The notes beneath the pieces are model-generated. The model saw nothing but the letters and a program-made list of their open reading frames with translations, was not told where the DNA came from and did no database searches. Made by a program: the position numbers and the translations under genes. From a bacterium (lineage in GTDB: Bacteria; Chloroflexota; Dormibacteria; UBA8260; Bog-877), in the NCBI GenBank assembly GCA_021817185.1, contig JAKAVU010000093.1, forward strand, positions 1 to 9,745: a stretch of DNA of 9,745 nt. Direction: 5' to 3'. Below, piece after piece: positions 4,972 to 9,745 of the stretch (position 1 is the stretch's first letter; each line of letters begins with the position of its first letter).

Positions 4972-7583
4972 TGCCGGCTTCTGCCGGAGGGGTCTCCGAG
5001 GCCAGCGTTTCCAGCCTTTCGACGGTCAAGGAGACCCCGGCCCTGCGCCAGTATCTGGCGGCCAAGCGGGAACACCCCGATTGCCTGGTGCTGTTCCGCC
5101 TGGGGGACTTCTTCGAAATCTTCGGCGATGATGCCTTGGAGGCATCGTCCCTTCTCGGTCTGACCCTCACCGGGCGGGACTTCGGCAGGGGAGGCCGAGT
5201 CCCGATGTGCGGCGTGCCCCACCACAGCGTCCAGACCTACGCCGCCAAGTTGCTGGCGGCCGGCCGACGGGTGGCGATTTGCGATCAGGTGGAGGCACCC
5301 GTCAAGGGCGGCAAGCTGGTCGCCCGACGGGTGGTGCGGGTGCTCACCCCGGGCACTCTGGTCGAGGACTCTCTGCTGGACCCCAAGCTCCCCCGTCGCT
5401 GTGCAGGCCTGCTGGCAGTCGGCGAGGGGGTGGGGATGGCCGTGGTCGACTTCAGCTCCGGGGAGTGCTTCCTCCTCTTTCGGGGTGGGCCCCCGGGGGC
5501 CAGTGGCCTTCTGGACGAGCTCAAGGCGTGGGATGTAGCCGAGGTCATCCTGCTCGAGGAGCAGGGGGCTCTCTTCGAGCTGCCCGGTATCGCTCGAACC
5601 AACCGCCCGCGCGAGGACTTCTCACTGGAGGCGGCCACCAGCCTGCTGGAAGGGGCAGGGGCTCAGGTGCCTCCCCACGCGCCGTCCGGGCTGGCGGAGG
5701 CCGCTCTGCGGGCCATGGCCGCGGTGGCGGCTCACGGGTCCGCGGGCAGCCTCTCGCTGGAGAGCTCTGGACTTAGGGTCGGGTGGCGGCTCCCCGGGCA
5801 GGTGATGGAGCTGGACTCCAGCACGGTGCGCAACCTTGAGATCCTGGAGGCCGTCGGCGAGGGGGATCTGTCCCTGCTCAGCCTGATAGATCGCACCTCG
5901 ACAGCGCTCGGGGGGCGGCTGCTGCGAGGGTGGTTGCGGGCGCCGTTGATTGACCTGGAGCGGCTGTGGGCGCGCCAGGGTGCGGTGGCCGAGATGATTG
6001 CGCTTCAGCCCGGCCGAGAGGCGGCCCGCGGCCTCATGCGCAGGTGCCGGGATCTCGAACGGCTGACCGCCCGCTGCGCACAGGGGCTGGCCGGTCCACG
6101 CGATCTGCAGCAGCTGGCGCAGACGGTGCGGTTGCTTCCGGAGGTCGCGGCCCGGCTCGAGCCCTGCAGCGCCTCCACCCTGCAAGCACTCCGCTCCGAC
6201 TTGCTCCTGGCCCCGACTGAACTCGCGGCCCAGATCGAGGCCGCGCTGGTGGACGAAGCCCCGGTTTTGGCTCGAGACGGGGGGTTCATCCGTGGCGGGT
6301 ACGACTCAGAGCTGGACCAGATCGTGGCTGGGGGTGCGGCCGCACGGGAGTACATCTCCTCGCTGGAGGCGCGCGAGCGCCAGCGAACCGGGATCAGAGG
6401 GCTCAAGGTGGGTTACAACCGAGTCTTCGGGTATTACCTGGAGGTCAGGGGCGCACAGGAGGCTGCCATACCGGCCGACTACGTGCGCCGGCAGACGCTG
6501 GTCGGTGCCGAGCGCTATGTGACCGCCGAGATGAAGGACCAGGAGGCGGTCGTGCTCACCTCCCGGGAACGTGCCCTTGAGCGTGAGCAGATCCTGCTCC
6601 GGGCGCTGCTCACCAGAACGGGGTCCTTCGGCCGCGAGCTGGGCCGCTGCGCCGCGGCGCTGGCGGAGCTGGATTGCGTGCTGACCCTTGCCGAGGTCAG
6701 CTCGGACCTGGGCTGGGTCATCCCCGAGATCGACGGGAGCCGGGGCCTGGAACTGCTGCAGGGCCGCCACCCGCTGGTGGAGGCCGCCCTTGGCCCCGGC
6801 CGGTTCGTGCCCAATGACGTGGTGATGGATGGTGAAGCAGAGCGGATCTGGCTGATCACCGGCCCCAACATGGCGGGCAAGTCGACCTTCCTGCGCCAGG
6901 TCGCCGTCATCTGCCTGCTCGGCCAGATCGGCTCCGGCGTCCCCTGTCACAGGGCGCGCTGGGGGATGGTCGACCGGATATTCACGCGCGTCGGTGCCCA
7001 GGACGACCTGGCCGGGGGCCGCAGCACCTTCATGGTGGAGATGACCGAGGTGGCCCAGATCCTGAAGCTGGCCACGCCCCGCAGCCTGCTGGTGCTCGAT
7101 GAGGTGGGCAGGGGCACCAGCACCTACGACGGGATGAGCCTGGCCCAGGCCATCCTTGAGCATCTCCACGACAATCCCAGGGTGGCCGCGCGCACGCTGT
7201 TCTCCACCCACTACCACGAGCTCACCTCGCTGGCGCGGCTGGCCGCCCTGCGCAACTACCGCGCCGAGGTCGCCGAAGACGAGGAGGGAGGTGGGATCAC
7301 CTTCCTGCACACGATCGTGGCCGGCGGCGCGGATCGCTCATATGGCATCCATGTCGCCTCGCTGGCGGGCATCCCCCAGGAGGTGGTGAGCAGGGCGCGC
7401 GCCATCCTGGAGGAGCTCGAGGCCACCCGTCCGCTGGCGCAGGAGGCTCCCGGTGGCGAGCAGCTGTTGCTTCCCCTCGCCATCTCCCATCCCATGGTGG
7501 ATGAGCTCAGGGCCATGGAGGTCGACAGCATGACCCCGCTGCAGGCACTGCAGAAGCTCGCTGAGTGGCAGAAGCTGGCGTGA
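4971..7583 (+). CDS. mutS: DNA mismatch repair protein MutS
   Basis: MutS binds mismatched or looped DNA as a dimer and, on ATP binding, becomes a sliding clamp that recruits MutL. The protein has 870 residues (E. coli 853). The N-terminal mismatch-reading motif is GDFFE (45-49), keeping the Phe and Glu of F-x-E (F47, E49) with Phe for the usual Tyr between them. PMCGVPHHS (78-86) and TPGTL (126-130) follow in domain I and its border with the connector. The core and clamp domains precede the ATPase: Walker A GPNMAGKST (631-639), Walker B with D710-E711 (LLVLDEVGRGTST), and STHYHELT with H747. The C-terminal helix-turn-helix segment AGIPQEVVSRARAILEELE and the final MTPLQALQKL tail are intact, so this is full-length MutS1 rather than MutS2. 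ATG 4971 overlaps the miaB stop as TGATG and lacks its own clear ribosome binding site, which points to translational coupling. Confidence 0.98.
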   Translation: MPASAGGVSEASVSSLSTVKETPALRQYLAAKREHPDCLVLFRLGDFFEIFGDDALEASSLLGLTLTGRDFGRGGRVPMCGVPHHSVQTYAAKLLAAGRRVAICDQVEAPVKGGKLVARRVVRVLTPGTLVEDSLLDPKLPRRCAGLLAVGEGVGMAVVDFSSGECFLLFRGGPPGASGLLDELKAWDVAEVILLEEQGALFELPGIARTNRPREDFSLEAATSLLEGAGAQVPPHAPSGLAEAALRAMAAVAAHGSAGSLSLESSGLRVGWRLPGQVMELDSSTVRNLEILEAVGEGDLSLLSLIDRTSTALGGRLLRGWLRAPLIDLERLWARQGAVAEMIALQPGREAARGLMRRCRDLERLTARCAQGLAGPRDLQQLAQTVRLLPEVAARLEPCSASTLQALRSDLLLAPTELAAQIEAALVDEAPVLARDGGFIRGGYDSELDQIVAGGAAAREYISSLEARERQRTGIRGLKVGYNRVFGYYLEVRGAQEAAIPADYVRRQTLVGAERYVTAEMKDQEAVVLTSRERALEREQILLRALLTRTGSFGRELGRCAAALAELDCVLTLAEVSSDLGWVIPEIDGSRGLELLQGRHPLVEAALGPGRFVPNDVVMDGEAERIWLITGPNMAGKSTFLRQVAVICLLGQIGSGVPCHRARWGMVDRIFTRVGAQDDLAGGRSTFMVEMTEVAQILKLATPRSLLVLDEVGRGTSTYDGMSLAQAILEHLHDNPRVAARTLFSTHYHELTSLARLAALRNYRAEVAEDEEGGGITFLHTIVAGGADRSYGIHVASLAGIPQEVVSRARAILEELEATRPLAQEAPGGEQLLLPLAISHPMVDELRAMEVDSMTPLQALQKLAEWQKLA

Positions 7584-9328
7584 CCTGGACTTCGGCAGGC
7601 GGATCAGAGCCCGAGGCCCGCATCCGGGTCCTAGCCCCTGAGGTCGCCGAGGCGATCGCAGCCGGCGAGGTGATAGACCGGCCGGCGGCGGCGGTCAAGG
7701 AGCTGGTGGAGAACGCTCTCGACGCCGGGGCCTCAAGGATAGAGGTGGAGATCGAGGGTGGCGGAGTTGATCTCATACGGGTGGTCGATGACGGCTCGGG
7801 GATGACTCCGGCGGAACTCGAGGTCGCCTTCCAGCGCCACGCCACCAGCAAGCTGAGTGAGATCGACGATCTGTCCCGGCTTCGAACCCTGGGGTTTCGG
7901 GGTGAGGCGCTCGCCAGCATCGCGGCCGTCTCTCGGGTGACCGTGGTCAGCCGCGCCGGCCCCGGGGGGCGGGCTCACTCCCTGACCATTGACGGCGGCC
8001 AGCGCCGAGGCCCCAGCGTCACCGCAGCCCCGGTGGGCACGGCGATCACCTGCCGGGGGCTGTTCCAGACCATGCCGGCGCGGAGGGCGTTCCTCAGGTC
8101 GACTCGCGCGGAGGCGGCCGCCTGCGCCAGGGTTGTGACCGAGGCAGCTCTCAGCCGCCCGGACGTCCGCTTCGAACTGCGCTCCCAGGGCCGCCGGATG
8201 TTCTCCGCCGGCGGGTCGGGATCCCTGGCCTCCGTGGTCGGCGCCGCCTTCGGCCGGGAGGCGGCCGAGGGGATGTTGGAGGTGGCCCACGGGGACCAGG
8301 AGATGGCGATCCGGGGCCTGATCGGCGCCCCGCAGCTGGCCCGCGGCAGCCGCCAGGCGATGGTCGAGATGGTCAACGGCCGCCGCGTCCACCACCGCGG
8401 GGTGGAGACGGCGGTGGTTGCCGCCTACCGGGGTCTGCTGCCCGGTGACCGCTTCCCGGTGGCGGTGATCGACATCCACCTGGACCCCGCAGGTGCCGAT
8501 GTGAACGTGCACCCCACCAAGCGGGAGGTGAGGTTCCGCAACGAAGGAGCGGTCTTCGAGCTGGTCCAGCGGGGGTGCTGGGAAGCCCTGCAGGGCACCC
8601 GGCCGCGCTCCTTCACCCTGCCGGGTATTCCGTCTGCCCAGCCAAGCCGGCCGCCGGCGCCACAGCAGTTGCCGCTTGCCCAGTTTGATCGGGTCTCGCC
8701 GAGCGCTGACGCTGAGCCCTCGGAACCGGGGGCGGCGCTGTCGGAGGCGGTCTCCTGGCGTTACCTGGGCCAGGCCCACAATCGGTACCTGCTCGCGCAG
8801 ACCGCGTCCGGGCTGGCGGTGATCGACCAGCATGCCGCTCACGAGAAGGTTCTTTACCAGCGCTGGCTCCGGGAACTGGAGCAGGTCTCCGGCCAGCCCC
8901 ACCCCGCCCAGGGCGTGCTTGAGCCCATCCTGATCGAGGCGGTCGCCGCGTCCCTTGACCAGGCTGCCGAGGCGGGCCTGGACCTGGCCCGGCTCGGCTT
9001 CGACCTGGAGCAGTTCGGTCCCACCACCATCCGATGCACGGCAGCGCCGGTCGGGCTGCCGGTCGGCGTGGTCGCCGAGACCGTCCTGGAGCTCATCGAC
9101 ATAGCCCTGAACGGGCAGGCGGGACCTTCCCAGAGCCACCACCGCCTGGCCGCTTCCCTCGCCTGCCACAGTGCGGTTCGCTTCGGCGACCGGTTGGACG
9201 ACGCCCAGGCCACCTCCTTGATCCGCGAGCTGGCGCTGACCGAAGGGGGAATAACCTGCCCGCACGGTCGCCCGGCGTTGTTGCTGCTGTCGGAGTCACA
9301 GTTGCTGACGGCCTTCCATCGCCGATGA
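7580..9328 (+). CDS. mutL: DNA mismatch repair protein MutL, endonuclease-type C-terminus
   Basis: MutL links MutS to downstream repair, and in bacteria without MutH it nicks the new strand. Numbered from GTG 7580 (582 aa), the GHKL ATPase domain shows KELVENALDAGA with E41 and N45, D70-x-G-x-G (DDGSG), HATSK (87-91), GFRGEAL (105-111) and NVHPTKREVRF (309-319). A proline-rich linker (about 345-385) leads to the dimerisation/nuclease domain: DQHAAHE (416-422), a likely beta-clamp site QGVLEP (444-449, form QxxLxP), ACHSAVR (528-534) and CPHGRP (560-565). The zinc-binding and catalytic residues are therefore largely present, as in Bacillus and human PMS2 and unlike E. coli MutL. The last Glu of DQHA-x2-E-x4-E is Gln here (Q427, CAG). 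GTG 7580 overlaps the mutS stop as GTGA; GTG 7565 gives five more residues and a 19-base overlap. Both have AGAAG upstream, so the start is not settled. Confidence 0.97.
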   Translation: MTWTSAGGSEPEARIRVLAPEVAEAIAAGEVIDRPAAAVKELVENALDAGASRIEVEIEGGGVDLIRVVDDGSGMTPAELEVAFQRHATSKLSEIDDLSRLRTLGFRGEALASIAAVSRVTVVSRAGPGGRAHSLTIDGGQRRGPSVTAAPVGTAITCRGLFQTMPARRAFLRSTRAEAAACARVVTEAALSRPDVRFELRSQGRRMFSAGGSGSLASVVGAAFGREAAEGMLEVAHGDQEMAIRGLIGAPQLARGSRQAMVEMVNGRRVHHRGVETAVVAAYRGLLPGDRFPVAVIDIHLDPAGADVNVHPTKREVRFRNEGAVFELVQRGCWEALQGTRPRSFTLPGIPSAQPSRPPAPQQLPLAQFDRVSPSADAEPSEPGAALSEAVSWRYLGQAHNRYLLAQTASGLAVIDQHAAHEKVLYQRWLRELEQVSGQPHPAQGVLEPILIEAVAASLDQAAEAGLDLARLGFDLEQFGPTTIRCTAAPVGLPVGVVAETVLELIDIALNGQAGPSQSHHRLAASLACHSAVRFGDRLDDAQATSLIRELALTEGGITCPHGRPALLLLSESQLLTAFHRR

Positions 9329-9745
9329 CCGCTGCTGGTGAGCCGAGGTTGGTGGTCGCGATCATGGGGCCGACCGCCGCCGGGAAGACCCAGATGGCGG
9401 TGTCGCTGGCGCGCGCTCTGGGGGGCGAGCTGGTCAATGCCGACTCTCGCCAGGCGATCGCCGAGCTCGCGGTCGGGGTCTGCAAACCGGGTCCCGTCGA
9501 GCTCGGCGAGGTGACCTGTCACGGCCTCGACTGGAGGCATCTCGGAGATCGATTCACGGTCGCCAACTTCGTCCACCGGGCGGCGCAGCAGCTGGATGAC
9601 TGTTGGAGTCGCGGCCGGGTGCCGATCCTGGTCGGCGGATCGGGCCTCTACGTGAGGGCCCTTCTGGAGGGCTTCGACTTCGGAGCCTCGGGGCAGGTCG
9701 CCGAGACCAGGTCCCCGGCAGCTGTCCCCGACCTGGACCGCGCTT
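9325..9745 (+). CDS. miaA: tRNA dimethylallyltransferase MiaA, 3' end outside the window
   Basis: MiaA transfers the dimethylallyl group from DMAPP to N6 of A37 in tRNAs reading UNN codons, making the i6A that MiaB modifies. About 140 residues are visible of a family usually near 300. The P-loop is GPTAAGKT (15-22), followed by GGELVNADSRQ (33-43) with the DS pair D40-S41, then VANFVHRA (79-86) and VGGSGLYVRALLEG (103-116), all at the positions expected for MiaA. Some signature residues differ: GVCKP (51-55) stands for the usual GTAKP, the Tyr of SMQVYRG is replaced (SRQAIAE), and the HHLID motif reads CHGLDW (65-70). ATG 9325 overlaps the mutL stop as ATGA, so coupled translation is likely. 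The frame stays open to the last base. Identification is secure from the P-loop, NADSRQ and VGGSGLY combination; catalytic arginines further on cannot be checked. Confidence 0.92.
   Translation, partial: MTAAGEPRLVVAIMGPTAAGKTQMAVSLARALGGELVNADSRQAIAELAVGVCKPGPVELGEVTCHGLDWRHLGDRFTVANFVHRAAQQLDDCWSRGRVPILVGGSGLYVRALLEGFDFGASGQVAETRSPAAVPDLDRA

Noticed and set aside
7733..9265. 510-residue antisense frame across mutL
   Set aside because: It is a by-product of high third-position GC opposite a real gene; the product is His-, Arg- and Gly-rich with no recognisable fold. The same holds for long antisense frames at 3514-4383, 5622-6185 and 6306-7310.
1..9745. tRNA or rRNA genes, CRISPR arrays, insertion sequences, phage or toxin-antitoxin genes
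   Set aside because: Looked for by eye on both strands; no cloverleaf with a GGTTCGAAT-type arm, no regularly spaced repeats, no transposase motifs and no terminal repeats were seen.

Overview
The window is high-GC bacterial DNA with every recognised gene on the + strand. It carries a chromosomal housekeeping cluster, spoVS - miaB - mutS - mutL - miaA, preceded by two unrelated genes: a membrane-bound HD-GYP signalling protein and an MFS exporter. The order spoVS ... miaB ... mutS - mutL resembles the Bacillus subtilis chromosome. The strong third-position G/C, GTG and TTG starts, a full MutS/MutL pair (absent from most Actinobacteria) and a SpoVS protein suggest a GC-rich member of the Terrabacteria, such as Chloroflexota, Dormibacterota or a high-GC Firmicute. 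This placement is an inference from gene content; no rRNA or other lineage marker is present.

Layout: 1-259 holds no gene I can support. 260-1702 encodes a seven-segment membrane protein with a complete HD-GYP cyclic-di-GMP phosphodiesterase domain; its codon use is visibly less G/C-rich than the rest. 1703-2025 is a 323-base intergenic stretch with several inverted repeats, including a perfect 12-base palindrome just before the next gene. 2026-3285 encodes an MFS transporter that starts at TTG behind a strong ribosome binding site. 3362-3622 is an 86-residue SpoVS protein, and a small hairpin separates it from miaB.

From 3664 on, genes are packed head to tail. miaB and mutS share one base (TGATG), mutS and mutL overlap by 4 or 19 bases, and mutL and miaA overlap by 4 bases (ATGA). 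miaA is cut by the window end. MutS and MutL form the mismatch-repair pair: mismatch sensor and clamp, and matchmaker/endonuclease. MiaA and MiaB catalyse successive steps of tRNA A37 modification (i6A, then ms2i6A). The overlaps imply one transcript and translational coupling, so DNA repair and tRNA decoding fidelity are probably co-expressed.

I found no clearly new biological system. The points most worth a second look are the E-to-Q change in the MutL endonuclease motif, the unusual signature residues in both MiaB and MiaA, the palindrome before the exporter, and the direct contact of spoVS with the miaB-mutSL-miaA operon.
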